Source of the DNA: Lineus longissimus
Lineage: Eukaryota; Nemertea; Pilidiophora; Heteronemertea; Lineidae
Reading direction: 5' to 3'
NCBI RefSeq assembly: GCF_910592395.1
Contig: NC_088310.1
Coordinates: 14,827,501-14,891,500 of the forward strand
Length of the DNA stretch: 64,000 nucleotides
Shown here piece after piece: positions 1 through 12,732 of this stretch. The position numbers were made by a program, and so were the translations under genes. Every line of letters starts with the position of its first letter. Positions within the stretch are counted from its first letter, which is position 1. The notes below the pieces were generated by a model that saw nothing but the letters and a program-made list of their open reading frames with translations, made no database searches and was not told the DNA's origin.

Positions 1-121
1 GATTTTTTTAAAGCCCCTTGAAAACAAACGATAAGTCGGCCCTTTTGACCTAGTTCAATTGACCATTTTTCCGTGTTTGCATTTTACCTTAATATTAACG
101 CGTATTACGGTCCACTGGTCT

Positions 122-174
122 ACCGATGCCGATGCCGACCAACATGCACTAATGTGGTCGGCATCGGCATCGGT
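122..174. repeat. Perfect-stem hairpin (inverted repeat)
   Basis: Two arms of about 23 bases built from GATGCC/GGCATC repeats are reverse complements around a short loop, with one unpaired base. No coding or transposon context is visible. It could be the relic of a small fold-back element. Confidence 0.7.
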
Positions 175-297
175 AAAGGCACTCGTTCTCCTGCGACATG
201 AAATATCTCTTAGTATCCATCAAATGACTAATCCATCCGGCCGATGTCCGAAAGTCTGATTATCTGGGTTCAAAACCTTCCCACCATTGTTGCATTG

Positions 298-709
298 TAG
301 TCGGGTCAATATATAACAAATACCCCCTCAACCCCAAAAAAATTGCAACAAAAGGTTTTTCAACTGATTCTGTTAGGTTTTGATGTGCTTTATAACATAC
401 TAAAAGTCTACCAAAATTCAACCCCCGGAAAAGGGTCATTTTCAAGATTGCGTCCAAGATGGCCGCCAAAACCTCTCAATGGCTATAACTCAGTTATTAG
501 TCACTCAAATTTGATGATTTTGGTGTCTATCCATATGTTTTGGGGGTCAAGGAATATAATGATACAAAAGAAAATGAAATCGGACAATTACATATCATAG
601 AAATCCAATGTGGCGTCCGAAAATGGCGGCCGACACTTGTTTTTAGCCATAATTCAGTTATTTGTCAATCAAATCATTCAGTGCTATCTTGGTGTCTATC
701 CCCAGGTTT
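298..709 (+). repeat. Left terminal inverted repeat of the Academ-like element
   Basis: This arm matches the reverse complement of 3156-3540 over almost its whole length, with small indels. It contains 'ccaagatggccgcc'-type segments, also seen in single form near 11190-11340, so related copies are dispersed nearby. Confidence 0.85.
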
Positions 710-951
710 TCCATATAGATTCAATGATTACAGAACTGAAAATCAGGTAAGTAAAGAATTTTTGCTGTTGTCACCTTCCATATTTTCAGTGCTGCCTTCT
801 TCGTAATCTACAAGAAACCACTTCTTAAATAATGCAAGATAATCCGCTAATAATCCCTTCATTACTAAATTTGACACTGAAACATCATTCCTGTAACACT
901 CAGTACTGATTGTAAGGTAGGTCTGCAGATGAGGAAGTAGTTTATTATCTT

Positions 952-2948
952 GTGTTGTATGATATAGGGCTCATGCATTTGCAAGCCGTTTCAGATTGCT
1001 TGCCTGTATTTCCTGCAGCTGGTCATTTCAATTACTTGAGGTCTGCGCATTATTATCTGCAAGAAATGAGTAACCTTGAGGAGAAACATCCAGATGTGCA
1101 TAAAAGGTTTGTTAACGGATTCCATGTTGTTCGAAGAAGCAACCAATTCTGGGGAGGACTAAGTAGTGATATTGTCAGTGAACAAACATTGATGAGGTCT
1201 CTTAAAAGCACAGGAGGTAGTGGGATGACTGAGGACATGCGCAATCTATGGACATTGTCTGCACCCGTGACTTCAGAGTACAAACAGTGCGATGCAGGAT
1301 TTCACCGACCTGACTTACACTACAAGTCCGCAACACAAAGACTCCACTGAAGCACGAATCAAAAGAGATACATCTGATCTTGAGAAAATTCGATTGAAGC
1401 TTGCTGCCTGCTCACCGTTCACTTCAGATTCACTCTGAGGAATATCGTCAATGGGATCGTAGCTCGTCAAGATGTGAATATACATGACTTTGAATCAGTT
1501 GGGAACAAGATAATAGAGGATATGATCGGAAAATCGGCATTCGCCTACAAATTCAAGCGAAAGGACCGAGCCAAAACCCTTGGGAATATCTCTGCCGTGA
1601 AGATTGCTGCTGATCGCACAATTGATCCTGCTCTCCTTTATCAACGTTTCCTTGTTGTGTCGAGTTCAGGAGATATTTCCCTGGATGAGGTTTTGAGTTA
1701 TGAACTGAGCCCCCTTCCCTCCAGCCCTCTTTGAGACAAGCAACATTCTTCGAAAAGCAGACAAACCGCAACTTGCACAGGCAATTCGAGACCATGTGAT
1801 ATGCTTATCAAGTGAGGCGGTCCTGTACTCTGTACCTGAAACAGATTGTTAAGTGTTGGATGGTGGTTCGTTGCTGCACCGTGTACCGTGGATGAGAGGA
1901 CAAACATATGGTCAGATAGCAGACTCCTATGCAGACTTCGTGGTGAGACACTACGGTCAAGCGACAGTTGTCTTTGATGGTTATGGGGAAGGGCCATCTA
2001 TAAAGGACAATACACATCAAAGACGGGGGAAAAACACGCACCCTCTGGTTAACTTCACGGCAGAAACAGATTTTTCCGGGAAAAAGGAGGATTTCCTGTC
2101 CCGTGACAAAAACAAGGCAGGGATGATTGGACTCATCAGCACGGCAATTACTAAACGAGGGTGCCACATCATTCAGTCGCCAGGGTCTCATTAGGACGTT
2201 GATATCGTCAAGGCTGCTGTTGATCGTTCGCGCACTTGTACCACAACTTTGATTGGTGAAGATACAGATTTGCTAAACCTACTGCTACACTATGCTAGAA
2301 CAGACAATCAGACGATTTATTTCCGTTCCGACGCAAACAAGCAGTCAAAGGACCACAAGGACAAAGTCTATAACATCAACCTCTTGAAAGAAACCCTAGG
2401 AGATGATGCGTGTAATGAGCTGCTCTTAATTCATGCCTACACAGGTTGTGATTCAACATCTCGGATCTTTGGCATAGGCAAAAAGTCAGCCTTCCAGAAA
2501 TTAGTGAAACCTGATCCTGTCATGAAGTCCTGCGCTAGCACATTTATTCATCCAAATAAATCTCCGGAGGAAATATCCAAACAAGGCCAAGACCTGATGG
2601 GTAATCTCTTTGGCGGAAAGTCTAACGACACGCGCCACCATAGCCTACGTGTTTACTACCAAGTCATGGTGTGGATGGGTATGGTACGAACTGAATCCTA
2701 GGGATTGGGGATGGAAGGAGGAAAATGATAGATTGATTCCAGTGATGACAGACAAGAACGCTGCCCCTGATGAACTTCTAAAGGTCATCCATTGTAATTG
2801 TTCAGCAGGATGCACATCTCTCCGATGCAGTTGCAGACGCTATGGACTTCCTTGCACTACGGCATGTGGCCCTTGCCAAACTGAAAACTGTGACAATCCT
2901 TACAACAACAAAGAAATTGAGGAGGATGAGGAGGAGACTGACAATTAA
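952..2948 (+). pseudogene. Decayed XPG/FEN-like nuclease with C-terminal CXC motif (putative Academ transposase)
   Basis: One protein is spread over several frames: 952-1350, about 1430-1740, 1741-2193, 2194-2640 and 2610-2948. The middle part shows an acidic nuclease core: VVFDGYGEG, a GDxDVDIV-like stretch broken by a stop at 2191-2193, and IGEDTDLLNLL at 2249. These are followed by GCDSTSRIFGIGKKSAF (about 2446-2500), which matches the helix-hairpin part of the FEN1/XPG family (GCDY..GIGxxxA). The last part has CNC-x3-C-x4-CSC-x5-C-x3-C-x2-C-x4-C (2794-2900), the pattern of tesmin/TSO1 CXC domains. At least one in-frame stop and several frameshifts make it non-functional. It lies wholly between the TIRs, so it is the probable transposase. 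Confidence 0.7.
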
Positions 2949-3155
2949 AGACCTAAACATATTCTATGGACCAAGTGATAAGTGGATTCTTGAATTGGTT
3001 TCAAGACAATACAAATCCCAGGGTGGAACCCGCATGTGTTATAGGCGCTGCTTCCCCCTTGGCGATCATCTTGTTTGGATGCCATAGTGAATTTCTTGAT
3101 AATGCAATAGCCATGTGTGATCCAAAATAGTCTTAATGTGTTCCTTACCCCCAAT

Positions 3156-3540
3156 AACCTGGGGATAGACACCAAGATTGTCAAATTTGATTGACAAATA
3201 ACTGAGTTATGGCTAAAAACAAGTGTCGGCCGCCATTTTCGGACGCCATATTGGATTTCTATATGATAAGTAATTGTCCAATTTCATTTTCTTTTGAATC
3301 ATTGCATTCCTTGACCCCAAAACATGTGGATAGACACCAAAATCATCAAATTTGAGTGACTAATTATAGCCATTGAGAGGTTTTGGCGGCCATCTTGGAC
3401 GCCATCTTGAAAATGACCCTTTTCCGGGTGTTGGATTTTGGTAGACTTTTAGTATGTTATAAAACACATCAAAACCTAACAGAATCAGTTGACCTTTTCT
3501 TGCAATTTTTTTGGGATCAAACTGTAAATTGACCCGACTA
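3156..3540 (-). repeat. Right terminal inverted repeat of the Academ-like element
   Basis: This is the inverted partner of 298-709. It lost about 10 bases ('cagtt' region) relative to the left arm. The outer end at 3540 is followed by TTG, the proposed target duplication. Confidence 0.85.
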
Positions 3541-3543
3541 TTG

Positions 3544-6500
3544 CCCTTTTGCATCTCGTAGAACACGTGTTACTAACCAGTTGATATTTTGTCAATACTC
3601 AAGAACCTCGCATTGCAGTGCCAATTCAACGACAGGCAAGAGACCATCGTGCCAGCCGAACACGAAATGCATCATGCTGTGTTTGAGTGATCAGTGTTTC
3701 CATTCTTTGATCCATCTCCTTTTTTTTTTAAAACGATAATTCCTCGCATACTTTCACATTACCCTGTTCAACTGCAGTTTCACAAGGCGAGGCTCTACAA
3801 TATGGCTGTTGTGTCTTCGGACAACGGCAGCGGCTACTTCATCATCATCATGGACATCAACATCTCTCTGTGCAACACCATCAGTTTTTTTCATCACCAA
3901 CAGAAGGGCTTCGCAAAACAGCATCAGCATAACAGCACGGTTCTGCTAATAATGAGTGAAAAAAATTCTTCAAAAAACGAGATTTTCTTCCTTTCTTTAC
4001 CTGTGACAAGAAAATAATAGCTTTCCTTAATTTCAGAGCTATACATCCCATATTTTTATGGATTGCGGGATAGTACTTTCCAAGGAAAGTTCTTTCAAGG
4101 AAAAGATAAGGATGAATAAGCATACTATTAAGAAAAATACTAGTACCATTTGTTTAATTTGTCAAAAAGATGTCAAGATTTCCCCTCAGCTCCGCCACTG
4201 ATTACACTTCGTTTATAAATAGTGACATAAGTCTTTTACTTAACACTTAACGATTAAAGTGATTAAGGAACAGACAGTGGAAGATGATGGAAAAACAGTT
4301 GGTTTTGCTGAGAATTTAGTAGAAATGCAGAAGAAGCCCTATCATCGGGAATTAAGTGACCCTTCTGAACCTTTTTGTACTAATGTATGTAGATGATTTG
4401 ATAAGGTCTAACTCCTAAGGTCTCCATTAGGGAAAGGGTTTTTTATTCATGTGCGGCCGTACTTCCTAAAAATCATTGATTTCTCGGTCCTCACAGTATG
4501 TCAGTGTTGATCCAGCATTTGTTTTGGCAAAGACATGTTTTTTGGAGTTTCTGAAACCTAGAGCGCTACTCAATAGGCAGTTAACAAGAAACTACGCATT
4601 TACTGTTGTTGCCGACGTATGTGTACATTGAACTTGGAATGTGCGTCGGCATTGCTGTGCTAGTTGGTGCATTTTTCGCTGATTTGTGCAAAATTCAACA
4701 TATCTCCAAAGTTCATAGTTGGCCCTCGTTTTTTGTGTAGTGTAAGCAACTGTTCTTCATGCAGAATAGTCACTGATTGTCTGGCCCAATTGGCAATATT
4801 GCCATTTGGGATGGTGAAAAGAGAGCTAGGAGCAAATGCAACTGATTTCTTTAAAGAAACAAAATGCCCGATATAACATCCTGCAGAATCAGGGGAATTG
4901 TGCGTTTTCATTAATATACGACACAGAAGGGCCTCATGCATTTTAAAATAGATGATACGTCCTAATAATGCGGCACGTCATCAACGCGTACATTTGGGAC
5001 TGATTTCTTTTTATTTCTTAATTTTGCTAGGGTATAATGATCACATATCCTTACAAGGTTTAATCATTTCCTGTTAATTTGACAGGTTTTGATGAATGAA
5101 TAGTTGTAACTGTTTGTGACTGTATTGCGAGCACGTATAGGCCTATACATTTTCTGTTAGGTCTATTGATCATGATGGCGGGGAAAAAGGAAGGCCAACT
5201 TCTCTGAGGTTGAAAAATTTCATCTATGTGAAGAATATGAATCTCAGTTGTGTATAACACGAGCCAAATTCTCAGGGACCATATCAAATCAGAAAAAACA
5301 CAACGCATGGACGGGACGTAACGAACAAAAAGGAACCTGTCAGTATAAGGAAGAGAGAAAGATCGCCTGTTCACAATCACCTGTTCATTATAGTACATTT
5401 TGCAAGGAACCGGTAATTGTTAATTCGGTGAATTTCATATCAAGAATTCAACGTCATTTTGCATGGTTTCGTTGAGTCACTAAAGACGTTATATATTTTA
5501 GTCATTGGTGATGCTGTGGAAGTGGGCGATGCAATGATGTTTTTACTGTTCTAGCATCATGCTACTGAAAGTGCATCGTTGTGTATTACAGTTCTCTAAC
5601 ACATCTCAATGCAACGAAATCTATGTCCACCATTGCCTGATAAGGAACCTGAAAATACATCGAAGCGTAAAGCGGGATGATAAAGCAGCAGAGATTTCCC
5701 AGTGAAAAACTTTTGCTTCACTCCAATTGGAGCTCGTGATGGAGATCGAGATATTGCACTTAAAGAAACAAAATCTTACCTTTACCTTTAGAACTTCATG
5801 TGTGCGACCTATTGAGGAAACAATTAACCGCATAACTACACTTTACCTTTGATTTGTTTGCAAAGTTAATACATAAATAAAGATTATTGCAATTAAAATA
5901 GGTTTGTGTTTTTCATTTACTGACATTCATCAGAAGTGAGCATCAACTGTCTATTCAACTGTCGGCTGTCGTCTCACCGCACCCAGTTTCTGTGTTTACA
6001 ACATTTTCAGGTTGCGGCCTCCGTTCTATCGGCATTTCATCAAAATCGGGTGATGCACTATAAACGACTATTATTTCATAACATTTTTGTGGCGAATATG
6101 AAGACAATAAAGGCGTCTTTTCCACTCTTTTCACCAAGCTTGTGTACCCTGTGGTATCTGCGTTGCTGTGCCCATTTGGATTCTGATTTGGGGTCATCAA
6201 CCACTGACGTAGCTGTTACCCGCTGTCCCCTTACAACACAAAGTGGACAAAAATATAAAGTGAGTAGCCGATATGATTGAACTTAAGACACACTTGAAGG
6301 TGTCTCAAATATAAGCACCAAATTAAGAGGTAAGACTTGACATCAGTAGCATATTGAATCCAACTTATTCCTTCAATTATCTTAAGTTTTGCTTAGGTGT
6401 TAGACTGAGACTTATTATTATGAGAACGGACTCAGATCCGCTAGCGGGCGCGGGCAGTATATTGACTTTAGATATGAGGTTTTATATATATGACTTTACA

Positions 6501-7080
6501 TATCTGTCACCCTTAAAGTCCTTCGTACGCTCCTAAAAACTTTTCGATCACTAACATTTACATCAAACATCCCAGTGATGAAAGATTATTGCCTTATTTC
6601 ACATCGAAATGAAAAAAGTCTGATCTTCTCTAACTCTTGAAATTTAGGCATTTAGACTCGAATGCTTCCTAAGAGCCGTCGCCACTGGCTAGTAATCTAT
6701 TGCCATGATCTGTTGTGGAGTAGCTCTCACGAAATCAGCTCTGCCTTGAGATTCTGATAACGTTTTGTTAAATATATCAAATAAACTAGCTCCAAGTTTC
6801 GAGATCGAATCTGGATGCAATAAAAACTAGGCAGCTAACCAGGGTAATTTCCCTTTAGTTATCTCCGAGTTTTGGTTGCCCTTTTTCTTATTGATGCGTT
6901 TAATGACCCAAAGAGTCCAACGAGATGTGCATACTGAGGGTGAGAGAGATACTAAGTTTCTACATTGAAACAAAAATTTAATAGACTAATAGACTGTTTC
7001 CAACTTTTCGCATCGTAAAAACACTTAAACTTAAGATCCTACCATTCCAAAACTCTTTCTAAATACACTCATTAAAGAAA
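3544..7080. other. No recognisable gene
   Basis: This AT-rich stretch has only short, non-overlapping open frames of fewer than 115 codons on both strands. None has a recognisable motif, and no long repeat arms were seen. Confidence 0.6.
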
Positions 7081-8577
7081 CTTGACCACTTTTTATTTTC
7101 AAAACATATTTTTTTTCAGCACATATTAAGGACCAGAAAATGCCTAAATATTAATGTCCTGTATGACCTCCAAGACACAGTAATCAATTTAACATGAGGT
7201 TTGTTCCAGTTGTTGCATTACTTCTTTCTAAACTTGTCACAACCTGAAAATGGGTGTTTTGGTGTGTCACCTTTTTCACAATTCTAGCCTAAATGTCTTG
7301 TCATCAATGTCAGCATGGTCAGAAGCGAGTATGGCCTCCCCCTGCTGCAATAACAGCCTGACACCGCTGTCTCATCGAGTTTATCAGACGATTAACATCC
7401 CTGACATCAATAGCCTCCAAGGCCACACCCATTTGGCTGCACCTCAAGCGTTCCAATACTCCTTCCCATAATGTCCCAGACATGTTCTATCGGATTAAAG
7501 TCCAGGGATTTCGCTGGCCAGTCCATACGCTCAATTCCATGATCCGCCAGGTACTGTGTCACCACCCTCGCTGTGTGGGGACGGGCGTTGTCGTGGAAAT
7601 GAAATTTTCCCCAGCGATTTATGCAAACGGAACCACAAAAGGTTCCACGATTTCATCTCTGTACCTCACACCTGTAGTTGCTCCCCTGGGACCACATAGA
7701 GACGAGTGCGTTGACCGTAGCTGATTCCGCCCCACACCATGATGTTGCCTCCACCATAACGGTCATGTTCAGCGATGCAGCCATCTGCAAAATATCTCTG
7801 AATGTCTCCAGACTCTAACACGTCGATCATTGTGGTCCAGGCTGAATCTGCCCTCATCTGAGAACAGAACACGGCGCTAATGCTGGTGGGTCCATCCCAC
7901 ATGATCACGAGCCCAATTAAGACGGATTCTTCTGTGAGCAGGGGTTTTAAAATGGGATCATTGCAGTGGCCTCCTGGCATGGATGTCGGCTCTGTGAAGT
8001 CGGTTACGGATGGTTTGATTTGAAATAGTCACCCCAGTTGCAGCAGTGAATTGGTTATTGAGTCTGCAAGCACTACTGAAGCGGTTGCGACGACAAATAG
8101 TCACTAAGTAGCGGTCATCCCTCGCAGTTGTTGCTGATGGGCGGCCAGTACGGGGTTTCTGAGTATCGCCCTGTCTCCCGGTGTCGTTGGTTAGCACGAC
8201 TGATGACACTGTGAGACACACCCATCATCTCAGCTACTCGTCGCTGACTGAAGCCAGCTTCCAGCATCCCTATGGCTCGTGCAACCTCTACTTCACTCAA
8301 GTGGCACCTAGGCATCTCTCTTGTCAGAATGCTGCCTGAGCTTGGTGGGAAATGCAAGGAAAAGCACTTGCATGGACTATTGGATCACTTTATGTGGTCA
8401 GCTTACACACCAAAACCCCCCATTTTCAGGTTGTGACAAGTTTAGAAAGAAGTTATGCAACAACTGGAACAAACCACATGTGAAATTGATTACTGTGTCT
8501 CGGAGGTAATATTAAGGAATTTTCTGGTCCTTAATATGTGCTGTAAAAAAATATGTTAAAAATAAAAGTGGCTCTTA
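7081..8577 (-). mobile_element. Tc1-like transposon (decayed)
   Basis: Inverted arms of about 190 bases (7081-7270 and 8395-8577) enclose a minus-strand Tc1 transposase pseudogene. Length and organisation match a Tc1/mariner unit of about 1.5 kb. The very ends are diverged, so the exact TA target duplication is not certain. Confidence 0.88.
7300..8357 (-). pseudogene. Tc1 DD34E transposase pseudogene
   Basis: The N-terminus (8357 down to 8115) reads as a helix-turn-helix with IGMLEAGFSQRRVAEMMGVS. The middle has the FSDEGRFSLDHNDRRVRVWR segment (first catalytic Asp) and NIMVWGGISYG (near 7740). The C-terminal part carries DNARPHTARVVTQYL, then DFNPIEHVWD. Exactly 34 residues separate the second Asp and the Glu, which is the DD34E signature of Tc1. 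The catalytic residues survive, but the pieces lie in different frames with stops, so the gene is dead. It cut and pasted its own TIRs when active. Confidence 0.88.
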
Positions 8578-9890
8578 ACTTCACCCGGAGTTTCAACCTC
8601 GCTTTTCCAGTTGGCAATCACTCCCGCTCAGGCCAGATTAATAAAGGGTTTTTTCTCAAAGACATGATATAATATATTAAACGTTGAGTAAATAGGTGAT
8701 GACCAGACGTTCAATTTAGGCAAAAAAAGTGAAGAGTGATTATAACCAGTAATAAATCAATAGATAACTGTGACTAAGTAACAAAGTAATGTTTACGTTC
8801 AAGATCCTGCATATCCTTGAACAGAAAAGAGGCAATAGTTGAATTTGCGGGTTTTAAAGGACCCTTGGAATGGAACAGTGATATGCTGCGATATCGAATT
8901 TCAAAAGAATTGTATTGTTAGGTACTTAAGTTTATCGGGCCAGACATCGAAGATCCCACAAGACCCTTGCTCCAACTTATGCATTTGGTTCTTTTATAGA
9001 TTTTCGTGATGCCTGCGGTGTACCTCAGGCTGAAGCTATATGTACTAGAAAAGACCAGTTCATACATTTTCCCTTTGGAAAACATGAGCGCGACGAGCAA
9101 CGATGCAGGATTACGAGAATTTGTTAATTTCCCAGGGTTAATCGATATCATGGCAGCCACGTCGCTGTTGTGAAAAGGATTCACCACCTGATGATCTTCA
9201 CAAACGTAGTCGTTGGATTGTATTGATCATGAGATGATTCAAGGATTTTTAAAGAATCGCGATGCTTCCTTCAATTTTAGAATGGTGAACCTCGAGGTAT
9301 TTTACAAATAGTTGCCGAACCACATGTTCACACCTGTTCGTTATCCCACGGACCCACAAAGTAGATACAACAGGGCACAAAGAAGAACAGGAAAGCGTTC
9401 AGCATATGGAAGAAACATTTCCACGCCCAACAACAGCATTCGATGTTTGGTATTTATGAATAATTAGCAAGAGGAGTCAAGATATTTTGCGTGGTATCTC
9501 AGCAAAGGGCATGCATATTACTGTTGTTTCTTCCTCATTTTCATATCCAATAATAATTTTTTTTGTATTCATGGTATACAATGTAATATGGTAACACATG
9601 TGCCTATGAATTAGGCCCGAATCTCATTTCACATTCAATTTCAATTTACCCGTCGTTTGGTTGGTGCGTAAATTTCCTATTATTGCCGACGCCATTGACC
9701 GATGAGAGGAAGTGTAATTGAACAAGTTTGAAACGGGAAAAGGCAGGTTTTGCCCCTTGCGTCCTTCACGATCACCTGCACCGAAAAATTTGAAGTCATT
9801 TTAGCAATACTAAATGAGCAGTTATAGGACACCCAGAAATGAAGCGAAAAAGGTCAACCTTTTCTCCCTGCTGATCAATTTCACGTTCAC
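8578..9890. other. No recognisable gene
   Basis: Only short spurious frames are present. I recognise no domain, repeat arm or RNA gene here. Confidence 0.6.
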
Positions 9891-10108
9891 TTGGTCCTGT
9901 TATGTTTGGCACCGCATCCCTCAATTATGTAGTGACGCTGGCAGATCAGCTGGGTCACTCATCCATCGGTTTCCCCATCTGTTTCCCAACTTTGGGGTAC
10001 GTCTGGTTTGTTACAACAAGGAACTTTTGCAACCGGTTGACATCATTGCTTTCTTTCCAGCGTCACTACAGAATCGAGGGATGCGGTGCCAAACATAACA
10101 GGACCAAG
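9891..10108. mobile_element. MITE-like element with 51-bp inverted ends
   Basis: The sequence at 9891-9942 is the near-perfect reverse complement of 10058-10108 (outer ends TTGGTCCTG and CAGGACCAA). The 115-bp centre is non-coding. Size and structure fit a miniature inverted-repeat element. No clear target duplication was found, so the superfamily is unknown. Confidence 0.7.
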
Positions 10109-12015
10109 AATTGAATCCCGAAAGGCAGAGCAGATGATTAAGGTACATCAATCACCAGCGGAGACTCACTGTAAATGTCGACACATTGCCGACTCATCGG
10201 CAGTGAATATCAGTCCTAAAGTCTCCCTCTTTCACCGCCGATAACTCCCGTCTGTCTGTCGGACGCACCATCAAAAACGGGTGAGAAATTGCTCGAACCT
10301 CCTGATCACGTTACCCTTCATGCACTGAGCATTTTGGCTCATGTCAGCACCCTGGAAACGTTACCAATTGATTATCTTTCGACTTCTGATTCGGGGAGAG
10401 TTATTGGCGGTGAATTGGCACGGTTTTGAAGTGCGATTAACACTGGTGAGATTGACACGCTTAATATTTCTGCCTTGAATGAATCATGCAAAGTCATTGT
10501 ATTGTATTCGCAACCTTGTCGACGGGTTCTACTTGATTAGCATTCAGGATACACGTGTACGTGTACTCATCACCACCCGAATCTCGGGTGACAGAGTACG
10601 TTTGACCTATGGACACGTATGGACGCGTCAGCAGTGTTTCATCAGTGTTACATCATGTTTTCAAAATGTGGCCGATCATGGTGAATACGGATCAAGATGT
10701 TATTATATTTAAGCATCTTAAATATAATGACAAAACAAATTATCAGAAGGGATTTTGAAATAATATTGTCACAGTGCTTTGCGCGATTGAATATTGTGAC
10801 ACTTGCCTCACCGATTCTATTTTGGTCGTGCGATATGCACATTCTGGGAAAACTCAATGAGGAAGTATGCACATAAGCGTAATCTCTTCTTAGCTCAAGC
10901 TCGAGGTAATTTTGCGCAGTGTATCGTCGGCCCAGATACATTGTAGTGAAAAACGTCTAGGTCTAGTACAATGAAGGCCTTGTTTGCACGAGACTAATAA
11001 GTGAATAAATTAAAAATACTAGAACGTATAGGCTGGCAGCTATCTTGGATTTCTAGATGACATCAACAATATACGAACTTGGATGTGATAAAGATAATGT
11101 ATGTTCTCAAAATACCAAGTGATTATCTCCTTCACGACTGATCTAGTTTAAATAGTTGAGGAGATAGGCCAGTGTTATTGTTACGGCGGCCATCATGGAA
11201 ATAACCATTATTTATGGATTTTAACAAAGATGTTAGTTCTAATAGATAGTTTGACCCCAAAATTATCAGCTATAAATTGAAAAGATGGCTAGTTGTGGTC
11301 ATGGTTATATGTAATAATGGCCATCTTGGACGCCACCTTGAATTGTATCTTCCGTGGTATTTTATTCGAAATTCTTCCTATGACCGTACCTAACCTCAAA
11401 TAGGACCTCACCTTGTATGGTAAAACAAAGTCAATCTGTATGTCGAGAATTCAATTTCCGACATATTCTCCAATGCACGGTACCAGCATGGCGATCCCAA
11501 TTCTTCTCGTCTCATTGAACATCGTATCAATAATCCCATCAACGTTCATATAAAACAGAACAAAAAGTTAACAAGTTGACTGACTTTTACTTCATTATCG
11601 GCTCGTAAGTTTCAAGAACTGGTTTGTGTGAATTGACGTTTAACTGCTCAACCGTGTGTCTGAATAGACGCTCAACCAGCACAAGACACCTCAAAGATAG
11701 CACTGCCGAGAACCTTTAGCAGTGTGCGGTGCGCATCAAGACCTACAAGCACAAATGCTCGACGAGACCGTGTACTTTTGTCGACGTTTTGTCACAAAAG
11801 TGGAGAAGAAACATTTCTCCTCAAAAAGAGTAAAATATTTGGCTAATTGAAAACAAATCCCCACGTCTCGAAAGGGGAAAACGATCAACTATTGATTGGT
11901 AAATTGGGTATTATCACTGTCAGCTTTCAGTTCATTTTCAATCAATCTCATTTTGGCTTGATGTTCGTCTTTCGTTACTTTCTTCGGCAGAAAGACATTG
12001 GAGAGGTTCACTGAT
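10109..12015. other. No recognisable gene; weak repeat fragments
   Basis: Short frames only. Around 11190-11340 there are 'ggcggccatcatgg' and 'ggccatcttggacgcc' fragments resembling the TIR of the Academ-like element, so an old degraded relative may lie here. Confidence 0.45.
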
Positions 12016-12024
12016 ATCTGATTT

Positions 12025-12200
12025 GGCACCAACTAAAACCACATACCACTTACCGGATACCCTCGTTCAAGCCCATGGCCCATGTTTACTGTAGTTCCAG
12101 AGCTCACGACAAACGGCAGCACCGTTCAGGTAGGCGGTTCCAGACAGTATATTTCAGTGATTTATGCTAATTTCATGAACACATCAGGCTTTGTAGATGT
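12025..12200 (+). repeat. Left TIR of the 6.2-kb composite element
   Basis: It matches, inverted, 17855-18194, and in direct orientation 31470-31620. It includes 'cggcagcaccgttcaggtag', shared by all four arms of the two copies. Confidence 0.8.
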
Positions 12201-12217
12201 ATCAGTAAATAGACATT

Positions 12218-12414
12218 AAGTTCTTCAGGTCTTCCTTGTGGGCTATGTGGTCACGCCTGGATCTTATTACGCGGTACAGTAGACAATCGTCAGCGAAGAG
12301 GCGGTCTATGGACTTCACACTCTGGCAGGTCGTTGATGTGACACAGGAATAGGATGGGGCCTAGAACTGTTCCTTGTGGGACATCGGATTTAACAGGCTC
12401 TTCGTGTGATGATT
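12218..12414 (-). pseudogene. Non-LTR reverse transcriptase fragment, copy 1
   Basis: Read on the minus strand it gives the [13 protein letters not shown]-like segment followed by INDLPE and the catalytic FADD block, then frames broken by small indels. This is the palm region of a non-LTR retrotransposon reverse transcriptase (CR1/Jockey/RTE-like; clade not resolvable from about 65 residues). It was trapped inside the composite element and copied when the surrounding 2.3 kb duplicated. Confidence 0.75.
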
Positions 12415-12531
12415 CCCCTTCTACACTCAGGCTTTGGATACGGGCAATGAGATCTTAAATCGATCGGAAATTACTGACATCATTATTTTATTGTGTATCG
12501 GGCGATTAGCAATATTGTATAGGTTTATGTC

Positions 12532-12637
12532 TGTTTGGCCTATTCCTGTTTCACCTATTCCTGTTTGGCCTATTCCTGTTTGGCCTATTTCCTGTTTCGC
12601 CTATTCATGTTTCGCCTACTTCCTGTTTCGCCTACTT
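12532..12637 (+). repeat. Minisatellite (TGTTTSGCCTATTCC)n, copy 1 left array
   Basis: About six or seven imperfect 15-17 bp units reading CCTATTCCTGTTTGG. The same motif is present inverted at 14135-14287, so the two arrays form the arms of a large palindrome. Confidence 0.9.
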
Positions 12638-12732
12638 TCCAGTACCCCTACAATAAATCGACTCTCCCACGGGGAACCTTAGGGATGCATGCATGTCCAT
12701 TTTATGGAGAAAATGTGAGGGGACGATGCTAA

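Larger units (their letters stand above)
298..3540 (+). mobile_element. Academ-like DNA transposon with long TIRs
   Basis: The left arm (298-709) and right arm (3156-3540) are long, near-identical inverted repeats. The outer ends are TAGTCGGGTCAAT and its complement, and both are flanked by TTG (295-297 and 3541-3543), a 3-bp target duplication. The interior carries decayed plus-strand coding sequence for a FEN/XPG-like nuclease followed by a cysteine-rich CXC-type domain. Established knowledge: Academ transposons combine an XPG-type nuclease, a multi-cysteine zinc motif and 3-4 bp target duplications, which is the best fit. The copy is short and probably lost the N-terminal coding part. The superfamily assignment is inference. 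Confidence 0.7.
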
